Positions 7,348-15,299 of a DNA stretch of 64,000 bases are shown piece after piece. The stretch covers positions 62,001-126,000 of IMG/VR virus record IMGVR_UViG_3300002143_000172; one strand, given 5' to 3'. Numbering within the stretch: the first letter of the stretch is position 1; every line of letters begins with the position of its first letter. The stretch is from a virus. The notes below the pieces were generated by a model. It saw only the letters and a list, made by a program, of their open reading frames with translations, was not told the origin of the DNA and did no database searches. The position numbers and the translations under genes are program-made.

Positions 7348-8360
7348 TACCGATTTTCCCAGTGTTTGTAAATATTATCCAACGCTTGTTCTGCCGCTAT
7401 TTCAATCTGTTTTAGGTATCCAACAGGGTCATTTAATAAAAATTGATCTTGTGCATCTAGATATGTTTTTAGATTTCGTTGTATAAAATCTTTCCAATGC
7501 CGGTTCAACTCGTTACCTAATAATGATGAAATCTGATCAGCCAATTCGTCGGGCTTGTTTTCTAAAATAGCACGATAAGGCAATACACTACACTCGTTGT
7601 CTACATAATGTCTGTAGGAATTTACTATCTTATACGGAGCATGTTTATGTTCTGGAATTGTTTCTATTACACAATTAACTATATCTTTCTTTTTAACAAA
7701 ACTCTCATCTATATGATGAATCAGTTTATAGTATTTCAGCATGGTCCTAAAAATAGCATAGGCAACTATTGGAAAATACTCCTGTCTTTTTCTATTTTTA
7801 AGAACATGCGCCGCAATGTCTTTGTATTGTTCTCCAAACTTCGATGTTAAATTTTTAACACATTTTGAAATCCAAGTTCGATTATTAAAAAAATCCTCAT
7901 CGACAAAAGCAGGAGGAGTAGAATCTAATCTATTTTTTAATTGTTGTAACAATGTTATCACGAGTTTTTCTTTTACAGATTCTTGTGTGATTACTAATAT
8001 GCGACAATTTGGAAATAGATTCCTATACAGGGGTATATTGCTAAAGTCGTGAGTCCAAACAACTTCGGGCTGACAGTCTACAGTTTGATACTGATCAGTT
8101 ATAAGATCTTTGTAGTATGTTAATTTTTCTTCTGGAGTATTGAATTGAGATTGGAAACGCATCCCACAATCTAAATAATCTCTCCTCTCTATTTTTTTAA
8201 TCGACTCTGCATGAGCATGTCCCGAAGAAGACAGAACTACATCACTTTCTATATTATAATGTATTTTAGACACTAGATTAAAAATAAAATTTCCGCCGGC
8301 ACCCGGATGGAATATTATAAATTTATGGGGGAGGGCAAATATAGAAGTATTATTCAACAT
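7347..8360 (-). CDS. P-loop protein, possibly sulfotransferase-like
   Basis: The 337-residue protein begins with FIIFHPGAGGNFIFNLVSKI, which looks like a sulfotransferase 5'-phosphosulfate loop, then NCRILVITQESVKEKLVI, which may be the second (3'-phosphate) motif. The rest is helical with many Asn/Lys. The start at 8360 overlaps the previous stop by 11 nt. Assignment to sulfotransferases is tentative; another P-loop transferase is possible. Confidence 0.5.
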   Translation of the reverse strand: MLNNTSIFALPHKFIIFHPGAGGNFIFNLVSKIHYNIESDVVLSSSGHAHAESIKKIERRDYLDCGMRFQSQFNTPEEKLTYYKDLITDQYQTVDCQPEVVWTHDFSNIPLYRNLFPNCRILVITQESVKEKLVITLLQQLKNRLDSTPPAFVDEDFFNNRTWISKCVKNLTSKFGEQYKDIAAHVLKNRKRQEYFPIVAYAIFRTMLKYYKLIHHIDESFVKKKDIVNCVIETIPEHKHAPYKIVNSYRHYVDNECSVLPYRAILENKPDELADQISSLLGNELNRHWKDFIQRNLKTYLDAQDQFLLNDPVGYLKQIEIAAEQALDNIYKHWENR

Positions 8361-8856
8361 CGTAATCAATATTGGTAACAAATTCCTGCATCTTTAGATG
8401 CTCTCGATTTTTTACATATATGCCAGGACTGCGTGAACCGATTCCAGAAACATCAAAATAGTTGTTAAATTTAACACCAAATTTACTAAAGTCAACATTG
8501 GTATCTTTATGGGCACCGATGGTTATTATAAAGTTAGGTTTGCGTACATTGTTCTTTACCAATCGATTCATCAAACTATAAGTAGTCTCGGCGCCCTTGC
8601 TAAATCCGTAGAGTTCATAGTAGCCTGCTGAGTTATTGATAATATTGTAGGCCACGGTTTCTTGTCGCCAAGAAACAACTATTGGGAGTAGTTTCCTAGA
8701 TTTGGCAAATTTAAAAAATGCCTGATGATCAAATGTTTCGTTTAGACCTGTAAAGCCGATTATGAAACCGTAATAAGTTGGCCGCGATGCTTCAACTGCG
8801 GTTGTGATACTACCAAATATTAAAATAATAAAAACATTTATGATAAACTTTTTCAT
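8350..8856 (-). CDS. Exported alpha/beta-hydrolase-like protein
   Basis: The 168-residue protein has a signal peptide (KKFIINVFIILIFGSITTAVEA) and then YYGFIIGFTG and YELYGFSKGAETTYSL. GFSKG fits the G-x-S-x-G nucleophile elbow, and ITIGAHKDTNVDF could supply the acid. It would act in the periplasm or outside. The sequence is short for the fold and a catalytic His is not obvious. Confidence 0.55.
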   Translation of the reverse strand: MKKFIINVFIILIFGSITTAVEASRPTYYGFIIGFTGLNETFDHQAFFKFAKSRKLLPIVVSWRQETVAYNIINNSAGYYELYGFSKGAETTYSLMNRLVKNNVRKPNFIITIGAHKDTNVDFSKFGVKFNNYFDVSGIGSRSPGIYVKNREHLKMQEFVTNIDYDVE

Positions 8857-8907
8857 TAGGCATATGGATTGATTAAGTTAAAATTAATATTTCGTTTATT
8901 CTTTTCA

Positions 8908-9069
8908 TTAATTCCAGCTCACATTATAAGTTTCAGGAAGTGACACATCCTGTTTTAATACTTCTTCGTTACTGGGAGATTTGGTTATTAATAGTTCTGC
9001 GCCTCTTTTGGAAATTTTTTTAACTATTAAGGTATGTGCAGAACTATCTATTCTATAAAGCTCTGACAT
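8908..9069 (-). CDS. Small hypothetical protein, paralogue of 7147-7347
   Basis: The 53-residue frame starts MSELYRIDSSAHTLIV and contains KKISKRGAELLITKSPSNEE and VLKQDVSLPE, matching the 7147-7347 product over about 40 residues and then ending early (TYNVSWN). It directly follows the GNAT gene. The pair flanks two unrelated genes, so a local duplication with loss of the C-terminus is likely. Confidence 0.65.
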   Translation of the reverse strand: MSELYRIDSSAHTLIVKKISKRGAELLITKSPSNEEVLKQDVSLPETYNVSWN

Positions 9070-9071
9070 CT

Positions 9072-9542
9072 TTAAATATCTTTTAGCATCTTATAAAATT
9101 GAGGCATAAAATCAACGGATTTTGCACTTGCCAATCTAGCGGCATTATCCACATGAACAAAACTGGTTATTTGGTTAGCACCTAATTTCTTAGACATTTT
9201 TTCAAATTCATAATGCATTATCTTGTATAAGCCTCTTTTTCTGTATGCTTGATCGATAGCACTAAGCACAATAAATGTTTGTCGTTGATCGCTTTTATAA
9301 TTAAACATAATATGGCCAACGATTTTTTTATCGATTTCTATATATATAGCTTGAGTTTTTGAATTATATCCCGGCCAGGAAACTCCGTGACCATTTTCTA
9401 TCAGCTCAGCTAACTGTTTATAAAAAAACGACATTAGTTCTGTAGGTCCTAACCCTGTTTGATTACAAAATTTAATATCTACAGTCGCACCCTTTTTATC
9501 AGTTGCGGTTCCTAATGAAGTTACAGTAAAATTTGTGGTCAT
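9072..9542 (-). CDS. GNAT-family N-acetyltransferase
   Basis: The 156-residue protein has the GNAT core: IYIEIDKKIVGHIMF (strand 4), a beta-bulge region, AYRKRGLYKIMHYEFEKM as motif A (R..G.y..mh..f), and VHVDNAARLASAKSVDF as motif B. Substrate unknown. A late box lies upstream. Confidence 0.8.
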   Translation of the reverse strand: MTTNFTVTSLGTATDKKGATVDIKFCNQTGLGPTELMSFFYKQLAELIENGHGVSWPGYNSKTQAIYIEIDKKIVGHIMFNYKSDQRQTFIVLSAIDQAYRKRGLYKIMHYEFEKMSKKLGANQITSFVHVDNAARLASAKSVDFMPQFYKMLKDI

Positions 9543-9562
9543 TTAACACCTTGAATTATCAT

Positions 9563-9571
9563 GGTATTTAT
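9563..9571 (-). promoter_or_regulatory. T4-type late box (ATAAATACC)
   Basis: ATAAATACC on the minus strand, about 20 nt upstream of the GNAT start at 9542. Confidence 0.55.
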
Positions 9572-9579
9572 TTACAGGT

Positions 9580-10110
9580 CTATCGAGGCCTAATTTTTAG
9601 TTTGGTATAGATATTTTGTACACCCACTGACTGACGAATAGCATCTTGTAGTGCATCATGGAGGCCCCCTTTAGGCATATCTGGATCAAATCCTAAATCA
9701 AAGATTGTGCGTGTATCGCGGATTTGCCAGTAATTCCAGGGCAGAGGTTTTCCAAGCTGGCGATAGATATTTTCTAGGATAGTGATATCGAAGGTAGAAC
9801 CGTGTGCCCAAAATGCATCACAGCCCCAGGCAAACTTATGAAATCGGTCCATTGCTTCTACAAGGGGAACTCGATTGTCCGGACTAAATGCTTCTTCCAT
9901 TACTTTGGCATCTTGCTTAGCCCACCAATCTAGTGTGTTTGGATCTACTTCCCGGCCGAGAGCATCCTGATCGTCGATATTGATACGCATATAGAGTTTG
10001 TCGCTATATCCGTTTCCGTAGGGATTAAAGTGTACAGCGCCCAATGAAAGGACAACTGCATTTGGGGAAACTGCCATAGTTTCCATATCTACCATAAGAT
10101 GTTTGGCCAT
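9580..10110 (-). CDS. 3'-5' exonuclease, DexA/Rv2179c-like DEDD family
   Basis: The 176-residue protein has the DEDD residues in order: MVDMETM (D, E), WAHGSTFDITILENI (D) and GGLHDALQDAIRQ (HD...D). NTLDWWAKQD matches the DexA/Rv2179c subgroup (STIEWW in T4 DexA). It would digest single-stranded DNA or RNA from the 3' end. It is transcribed from its own sigma-70 promoter, back to back with the 2OG oxygenase. Confidence 0.85.
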   Translation of the reverse strand: MAKHLMVDMETMAVSPNAVVLSLGAVHFNPYGNGYSDKLYMRINIDDQDALGREVDPNTLDWWAKQDAKVMEEAFSPDNRVPLVEAMDRFHKFAWGCDAFWAHGSTFDITILENIYRQLGKPLPWNYWQIRDTRTIFDLGFDPDMPKGGLHDALQDAIRQSVGVQNIYTKLKIRPR

Positions 10111-10133
10111 TGTAGTCTTTCTATTAAAATACT

Positions 10134-10162
10134 ATTATACTGTTTTCTTTTATCTAAGTCAA
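10134..10162 (-). promoter_or_regulatory. Sigma-70 promoter, exonuclease
   Basis: TTGACT (10157-10162), a 17-bp spacer and TATAAT (10134-10139) on the minus strand. Confidence 0.8.
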
Positions 10163-10216
10163 CTGAAATTAAACATTAAATACAGTTATTATTTGATAAG
10201 TAACCTAAAGGACCAA

Positions 10217-10813
10217 ATGACACAAGATCTAGCGCAACCTCTAAAGGTAATCCAAGATTCCATCCCCACGGATATCGCTTATCAAGTAAGGGCCGAATTT
10301 GAAACAGCAGATTACGACAAAATTATCCAAGAACGAACAAGACAGTTTGCTAGAGAATTTCCGGAACCTTTACCAAATATGCCTGGTGCCGATGAAATTT
10401 ATTATTCTGAATGCTATCGTTCAAAATACTTAGAAAATAGTCCACTTGTATTAGAAACATTCAATCAACATCTAAAGCCTATTATCGAAGCAGAAACGAA
10501 TAAAGTTATTATTGATGCAGACCTACGATGCTACAAGATGACCGAAGGGGGGCATTTTAGAATACACAGAGATTCAAATAGATCCGACATTGGATTTATA
10601 CTTTATCTAAGCGAGAACTGGAAGTGGGATTGGGGTGGACTGTTGCTAGTGGTGCAGGACGACGATACTGCAACTGTTACTATTCCAAAGTTTAATCAAC
10701 TAGTCATTATGGATCACAAATATAGTCAGATGCCGCATTGCGTGACTCCAATAACTAGGTTTGCCAAAGAACCTAGATTTATACTAGTTGGATTTTTAAG
10801 ATCTAAAGATTAG
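10217..10813 (+). CDS. 2-oxoglutarate/Fe(II) oxygenase, prolyl-hydroxylase-like
   Basis: The 198-residue protein has the iron triad HFRIHRDS (H-x-D) and MPHCVTPI, with GFLR closing the fold and the Arg that binds 2-oxoglutarate expected after the distal His. The ATG at 10217 is chosen for its AAAGGA 6 nt upstream; a longer frame from 10103 lacks one. Such oxygenases are frequent in T4-like marine phages, with target usually unknown. One of few plus-strand genes, convergent with rpsU. Confidence 0.85.
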   Translation: MTQDLAQPLKVIQDSIPTDIAYQVRAEFETADYDKIIQERTRQFAREFPEPLPNMPGADEIYYSECYRSKYLENSPLVLETFNQHLKPIIEAETNKVIIDADLRCYKMTEGGHFRIHRDSNRSDIGFILYLSENWKWDWGGLLLVVQDDDTATVTIPKFNQLVIMDHKYSQMPHCVTPITRFAKEPRFILVGFLRSKD

Positions 10814-11049
10814 TATAATTTTTTTGGAAGTTGCTGATCGGAAAGCTTCTTTAGCCAGCGGGCTCTAGCCGCGCCCTTCTTTCTCTTGCGGGCAGTAGTT
10901 GGCTTTTCATAAAACATTCTACTCTTAAGCTCTTCTAATTTTCCAGAGTCGTCAACTTTCTGTTTAAACTTGCGTAGTGCAACATTTATAGGCATAGTGT
11001 CTGTTAAGACAACTTTAATACCTTGAATTATTTCTTTACTTTTGCTCAT
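10810..11049 (-). CDS. rpsU: Ribosomal protein bS21
   Basis: The 79-residue protein matches bS21: PINVALRKFKQKVDDSG, then LKSRMFYEKPTTARKRKKGAARARWLKKL. bS21 sits by the 16S 3' end and helps initiation; phage copies may bias ribosomes to phage mRNA. An N-terminal extension of about 10 residues is present. It overlaps clpX by 14 nt. Confidence 0.95.
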   Translation of the reverse strand: MSKSKEIIQGIKVVLTDTMPINVALRKFKQKVDDSGKLEELKSRMFYEKPTTARKRKKGAARARWLKKLSDQQLPKKLY

Positions 11050-12265
11050 TTTTCTCTTTTTTATCGAATATCATCACCGCAGGGGTTCCGGAAATTGTTT
11101 CTTTACTTATCACTATCTTGTTTAAACCACGCTCAACTAAGTTCATAGCGTCAAATTGATAGGGTAATAGTGTTTTTTCTAGAATATTCTTAAGGCCGCG
11201 AGCATTAGTTTTTAGCTCTTTGGCTCTTCTCGCAATCTCTTTTAAAGCCGATGTTTCAAATTGTAGATCGATCCCATCAATTTCAAAAATATACTGATAC
11301 TGCTTGCTAGGACTATTTTTTGTTTCTGTAAGTATTTGTACCAGTTGATTTTCAGTTAGTTCATCTACATTGGTAATGATTCCAAATCTTCCAACAAATT
11401 CTGGAATAAATCCGTATTGTATTAAATCTTTAGGAATCACTTCTCGATAGTGGTCTGACTGTTGTGATGCTGTAGGAATTGCTGAATGGAATCCGACTCC
11501 TCTATTTTCTAATCTTGATTTAACGATCTTTTCTAATCCAACAAATGACCCGCCGCAGATAAACAAGATTCCCGATGTATCAATTTCTTGCATATCACCG
11601 CCCGGGTGCTTTCTCTTTCCGGTGTGCGGTACTCGCATAATACTACCTTCGATCATCTTTAGCAGAGCTTGTTGTACACCCTCTCCACTTACATCTCGAC
11701 TAATATTGACACTTTCACCTTTCCGAGCAATCTTATCAATTTCGTCAATGTAAACGATTCCTCTGCTGGCTTTTTCTATATCTCCGTCTGCTTCATTAAT
11801 AAGTCGTAGTAGAATACTTTCAACATCGTCGCCCACATATCCTGCTTCTGTAACACTAGTGGCATCGCAAATTGCAAAAGGTAGATCTAGAAATTCAGCA
11901 ATTTTTCGGGCTAGCATTGTTTTGCCGCATCCTGTTGGTCCCAGGAGTAGCACATTAGTTTTTTCTAATTTGATGTCTTTGCTAGGATTAAAAATTCGTT
12001 TGAAATGTTGACTAATTGCCACACTTAAACTTATCTTTGCATCTTCCTGTCCTGTAATGTATTCGTCGAGATAGTCTTTAATTAAGCAAGGATTTAACAC
12101 TTTCTTGTCTGACGGGAACGCTTTAATCTTTTCATCCTCTAAGATGTTAACACAAAGATCTATGCAATCATTACATATGGCGGCGTGATCACCAACGATC
12201 AACTTCGTAACATCTTCTTTGCTTTTGCCGCAAAAATCACAACTGTGGTTCACTTGTTTTGGCAC
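11036..12265 (-). CDS. clpX: ClpX ATPase
   Basis: The 409-residue protein is a full ClpX: an N-terminal C4 zinc domain (CDFCGK...CNDC), Walker A GPTGCGKT, pore loop GYVGDD, Walker B IVYIDEIDKIA, and sensor-2 NARGLKNI. The ClpP-docking IGF loop reads VGF (NRGVGFHSA), so docking on host ClpP looks possible. The start is GTG at 12265 or GTG at 12253. It may steer degradation of tmRNA-tagged and host proteins; no phage ClpP is seen in the window. Confidence 0.95.
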   Translation of the reverse strand: MPKQVNHSCDFCGKSKEDVTKLIVGDHAAICNDCIDLCVNILEDEKIKAFPSDKKVLNPCLIKDYLDEYITGQEDAKISLSVAISQHFKRIFNPSKDIKLEKTNVLLLGPTGCGKTMLARKIAEFLDLPFAICDATSVTEAGYVGDDVESILLRLINEADGDIEKASRGIVYIDEIDKIARKGESVNISRDVSGEGVQQALLKMIEGSIMRVPHTGKRKHPGGDMQEIDTSGILFICGGSFVGLEKIVKSRLENRGVGFHSAIPTASQQSDHYREVIPKDLIQYGFIPEFVGRFGIITNVDELTENQLVQILTETKNSPSKQYQYIFEIDGIDLQFETSALKEIARRAKELKTNARGLKNILEKTLLPYQFDAMNLVERGLNKIVISKETISGTPAVMIFDKKEKNEQK

Positions 12266-12650
12266 TGTTTAATACGCTCTCTAAAAAATGTTCTATATGA
12301 GTTACCCTATTTGAATTAATGTGATCATAAATTCCCGAAAGATTTACATCTTCAGTTTTATAATAAACACCATTTCTACTTAGGATATATCCGCTCAAAG
12401 CCTGCGTAATAATATTTACACAATCAATGTTTATATACTTATACTCAGATCGGTTAAGGGCGTACAAAAACCAAACAATATTAGCTTCACTGCTATACAC
12501 ATACAAATTTAAATCTTCTGGGACATCGTGAGTTGCTAACCACTTACTAACAAAATCTTGTTCTTCCTCTGACATGTGAATTAGGAATATACTTTTATTG
12601 CTATTCTCAAAAATGTCAGGTGGGGTAATTAGAGTAATATTTCCCTGCAC
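12237..12650 (-). CDS. Hypothetical protein upstream of clpX
   Basis: The 137-residue acidic protein contains LNLYVYSSEANIVWFLYALNRSEYKYINID, an alternating strand-helix pattern. It overlaps clpX by 29 nt and follows the membrane protein by 2 nt, so it belongs to this operon. The pairing with clpX may hint at an adaptor role, but this is only context. Confidence 0.6.
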   Translation of the reverse strand: MQGNITLITPPDIFENSNKSIFLIHMSEEEQDFVSKWLATHDVPEDLNLYVYSSEANIVWFLYALNRSEYKYINIDCVNIITQALSGYILSRNGVYYKTEDVNLSGIYDHINSNRVTHIEHFLESVLNSAKTSEPQL

Positions 12651-12652
12651 AG

Positions 12653-13951
12653 TTATTCCTTATTGGGTAGTTTGGTCTTGGACCAAAGTCCACTTTGACC
12701 TTGTTCTTCATTCTGAACATAGAGAGTAGAATCAACCGCAGTTTCTACTTTAGGAGGGACAGCGCCTCTACGGTAAGTCTGCCCGTTTACAGTAACATAC
12801 TCCCCGCTTGCAAATTGTTTCTCTTCAAGTTTGGGTAATGTTGGTTCTTCCAGCTTCTGTTGCACAACTTCCTCAGTAATCGAAGTCATGGTTTCTGGAG
12901 ACTTGAACACTTTCACTTCTGGAAGATTTTTACGAGACCTAGAAATAATGGTCCTAATAGATTTACTAGGTTTGGCAAGTTCGGCCGTTTGTTGGACTGG
13001 CTTAACAACGGGTTCTGTGACAGTGGGGTCCTGGACAGCTATGACTGACTCAGTTCCTAGTGGGCTGTCACCCTCCGCCAATTCTTCAGTTGGAATAGGA
13101 GCAGTGGGCACGGGAACAACACCTACGATAGTACCTTCACTGTCTTGTATTAGATCGCCTTCTTTTTGTTGATCGCTTTTTCTAAATTGAGCAAAACTAT
13201 ATTGGCTTGCTAGTAGTAGTATAACCGCTAGAGGATCGAATACTACGATAAGGATAATAATGACCCATGTAACAGCCTTTTCTAATACTGCTTGCTCTGT
13301 GTCGCCATAGATAAACGATGCGATGTATTTTATTGGACCAACTTCGGCTTCGACTTTTCTAACCTCTGCCGCAATTGGAGCTCGTTCTTCATTAAGTGCG
13401 GTAACCTTTTTCTGTTCAGTTTCGATCTCAGCAAGTAACCTAGTGCGTTCTTTCCGTTGAGTACGCCGTATCGCCACAGCCTTATCCGCACCTTTCTCGT
13501 CTGAACTTCGACCCATAACTTGATCAACAGCCTCGTCCATTTGCTTAAGAGCCTTGCGGTTAACATCTATATTTTCCTTTGATACTTTAATTTTTTCATC
13601 ATAAACTGATATCTTGGCTAAAACATCACCGCTGACTAAACTTTGCTCACTGTGTGCTTTAGACAAGAAACCAAAAATACCCATGCTGGTAATCAGCATC
13701 AGCACCATGATAGCAACGCCCAGATAGATTCTAATGGGCCAGGGAGATAATTCCCAATTTTGTTTGAGCCATAGTGTTGCGGAGATCTTTCCAATGCCCA
13801 ATGCAATTCCCATAATAACTACAGGAATAACTGCGGCGGCAAAAATTGCAGTGAGACCTAGGATACTGTAGTATTCTGCAACTACTGAAATTGCTAGCCC
13901 GCTAATCAAGGCGAGGAATGCTATAAACTTCTCATTTGTTGTTGGTTTCAT
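12653..13951 (-). CDS. Membrane protein with periplasmic or cytosolic coiled coil
   Basis: The 432-residue protein has hydrophobic segments at about 10-30, 35-58, 75-97 and 222-247. A Lys/Glu-rich coiled coil lies between the third and fourth (about 105-205). The last 180 residues are Pro/Glu/Val-rich and ionic. No catalytic motif. A late box (AATAAATATAG) overlaps the end of the preceding gene. Function unknown; possible roles are lysis timing or membrane remodelling. Confidence 0.6.
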   Translation of the reverse strand: MKPTTNEKFIAFLALISGLAISVVAEYYSILGLTAIFAAAVIPVVIMGIALGIGKISATLWLKQNWELSPWPIRIYLGVAIMVLMLITSMGIFGFLSKAHSEQSLVSGDVLAKISVYDEKIKVSKENIDVNRKALKQMDEAVDQVMGRSSDEKGADKAVAIRRTQRKERTRLLAEIETEQKKVTALNEERAPIAAEVRKVEAEVGPIKYIASFIYGDTEQAVLEKAVTWVIIILIVVFDPLAVILLLASQYSFAQFRKSDQQKEGDLIQDSEGTIVGVVPVPTAPIPTEELAEGDSPLGTESVIAVQDPTVTEPVVKPVQQTAELAKPSKSIRTIISRSRKNLPEVKVFKSPETMTSITEEVVQQKLEEPTLPKLEEKQFASGEYVTVNGQTYRRGAVPPKVETAVDSTLYVQNEEQGQSGLWSKTKLPNKE

Positions 13952-13962
13952 ATTATCTATAT

Positions 13963-14487
13963 TTATTCAAATAATCCTTTCCAAGTTTTTATTAAAATCT
14001 TTGGTTTTCTTTGGATATTCTTTTCGTCGTTTATGTTTCCAATTGGTTTATCACCCACAAGTTCAACATATTTTTTAATTAGGTAAGTTTCCATTGCAAG
14101 TACTTCGTCCCACCAATTGATAGTTATAAACGGATATTGTGTGCAGTCGTACACAGTAATGGTGAGTTTTGTATGATCGATTCCAAATCCATACAAAATT
14201 TCAAAGGCTTCTTCAGTAATTCGAAAGGCAGATCCACTGTTCCCGGTGAGTCTCTTATTACCCCAACTTTTACAATTTCCAATTTGTCGATAAAGGCGCT
14301 CACCGTAATTTTTAGAATTATCTCCGCTCATTCCATATTTGATAACAATACCGTTATACACAATACGATACAAGTATTTTCTTATTTTGAATTGTTTCAA
14401 AATCCTCGAAATATCAAACGGAACATCGAGCGTATGCCCTAATATAGTATGTTGGGGAATTAAATTCCAATTTATTGATGTATCCAT
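13963..14487 (-). CDS. Possible GIY-YIG-like protein
   Basis: The 174-residue protein contains YLYRIVYNGIVIKYGMSGDN followed by GERLYRQIG, reminiscent of GIY-YIG nucleases (Y..I..n..iKyG.s...R). A Glu in LAMETYLIKKYVE might be the metal ligand. The match is weak and the first GIY is not clear. Start ATG 14487. Confidence 0.4.
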   Translation of the reverse strand: MDTSINWNLIPQHTILGHTLDVPFDISRILKQFKIRKYLYRIVYNGIVIKYGMSGDNSKNYGERLYRQIGNCKSWGNKRLTGNSGSAFRITEEAFEILYGFGIDHTKLTITVYDCTQYPFITINWWDEVLAMETYLIKKYVELVGDKPIGNINDEKNIQRKPKILIKTWKGLFE

Positions 14488-14489
14488 AT

Positions 14490-14879
14490 TTATCGCCTCA
14501 TTCTGCTAATATCTCTAGCCTGTTCATCACTAAAAACAGGTATAGCATTGCTCTTATGCATGGTACCTATACCAATAATTTTATTTCCAGTATAGACCTT
14601 GTCGGGCGCCTTAGTGCATGGCTCCCAAGTCGTTATTAGGCTGGGGATTTTTGGATCGTTAGCACCACGATAACTAGGCCTAGGTGCAGTATAGGGTTCT
14701 GCAGATAGCCCACGATTTTTCTTCCTAGCCGCAGTTTCTACTTCGTGCTTCTTTAGCAGTTCTTTCCAAGAAGCATCAAGGTCTCGAGCTTTTTTAGCCG
14801 CTTCAGCAGTTCGAAACTTACGCTTGCCCTTTTTCTTTCCGGTCGTAGATAACCACGGACCTTCGAGGTGCATGGTCAT
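14490..14879 (-). CDS. Conserved phage-type hypothetical protein
   Basis: The 129-residue basic protein contains RPSYRGANDPKIPSL and GIGTMHKSNAIPVFSDEQARDISRMRR. This style is familiar from short proteins of large T4-like phages, from memory only. No domain recognised. It sits 2 nt from the next gene, so they are probably cotranslated. Confidence 0.65.
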   Translation of the reverse strand: MTMHLEGPWLSTTGKKKGKRKFRTAEAAKKARDLDASWKELLKKHEVETAARKKNRGLSAEPYTAPRPSYRGANDPKIPSLITTWEPCTKAPDKVYTGNKIIGIGTMHKSNAIPVFSDEQARDISRMRR

Positions 14880-14884
14880 AGCTA

Positions 14885-15211
14885 TTAAGCAACAACAGGT
14901 TCTGCAATGATGATAGGCTGAGCCAGTGTGGCTTCAATTTCTTTCTGGTGCTTTTTAGGCAATCCAGTGAAACGAAGAATTGTGCCGTCTGCAGAAATCT
15001 TAAATGATCCTGCAACAACCCAAATCTGCTCACCGCCGGCTTGTACACCTGCGAGCTTTCGTACTACACCGTTAAGTGTGCCGTTAGCAGTATACTTTCC
15101 AATATTCCAATGATAAGTGGCTTTATTACCATTCCAGGTTTGACCAAAGATATCTCCAGAATTTTTAGTACAAAAACTCTTCAATGCTTCAACAGTTTTT
15201 TCAGCGGACAT
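14885..15211 (-). CDS. Hypothetical protein
   Basis: The 108-residue product starts at MSAEKTVEAL (ATG 15211) with AAGGAG 7 nt before it; the upstream part of the frame is not used. It has a beta-rich middle (ATYHWNIGKYTANGTLNGVV, IWVVAGSFKI) and a helical end. Function unknown. It is first in a transcript from the promoter at 15243-15271. Confidence 0.7.
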   Translation of the reverse strand: MSAEKTVEALKSFCTKNSGDIFGQTWNGNKATYHWNIGKYTANGTLNGVVRKLAGVQAGGEQIWVVAGSFKISADGTILRFTGLPKKHQKEIEATLAQPIIIAEPVVA

Positions 15212-15242
15212 GTTAATCTCCTTATGTGTATGTCTAGTTACT

Positions 15243-15271
15243 ATTATATGGTAAACCCAATAAAAGAGCAA
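15243..15271 (-). promoter_or_regulatory. Sigma-70 promoter
   Basis: TTGCTC (15266-15271), a 17-bp spacer and TATAAT (15243-15248) on the minus strand. Confidence 0.7.
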
Positions 15272-15283
15272 CCACTTTTTTAA

Positions 15284-15294
15284 CCAAATAAATA
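15284..15294 (+). promoter_or_regulatory. Late-box-like sequence before the HAD fusion
   Basis: AATAAATATTT on the plus strand, within about 10 nt of the ATG at 15300. The spacing is very short, so it may not be used. Confidence 0.35.
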
Positions 15295-15299
15295 TTTCC

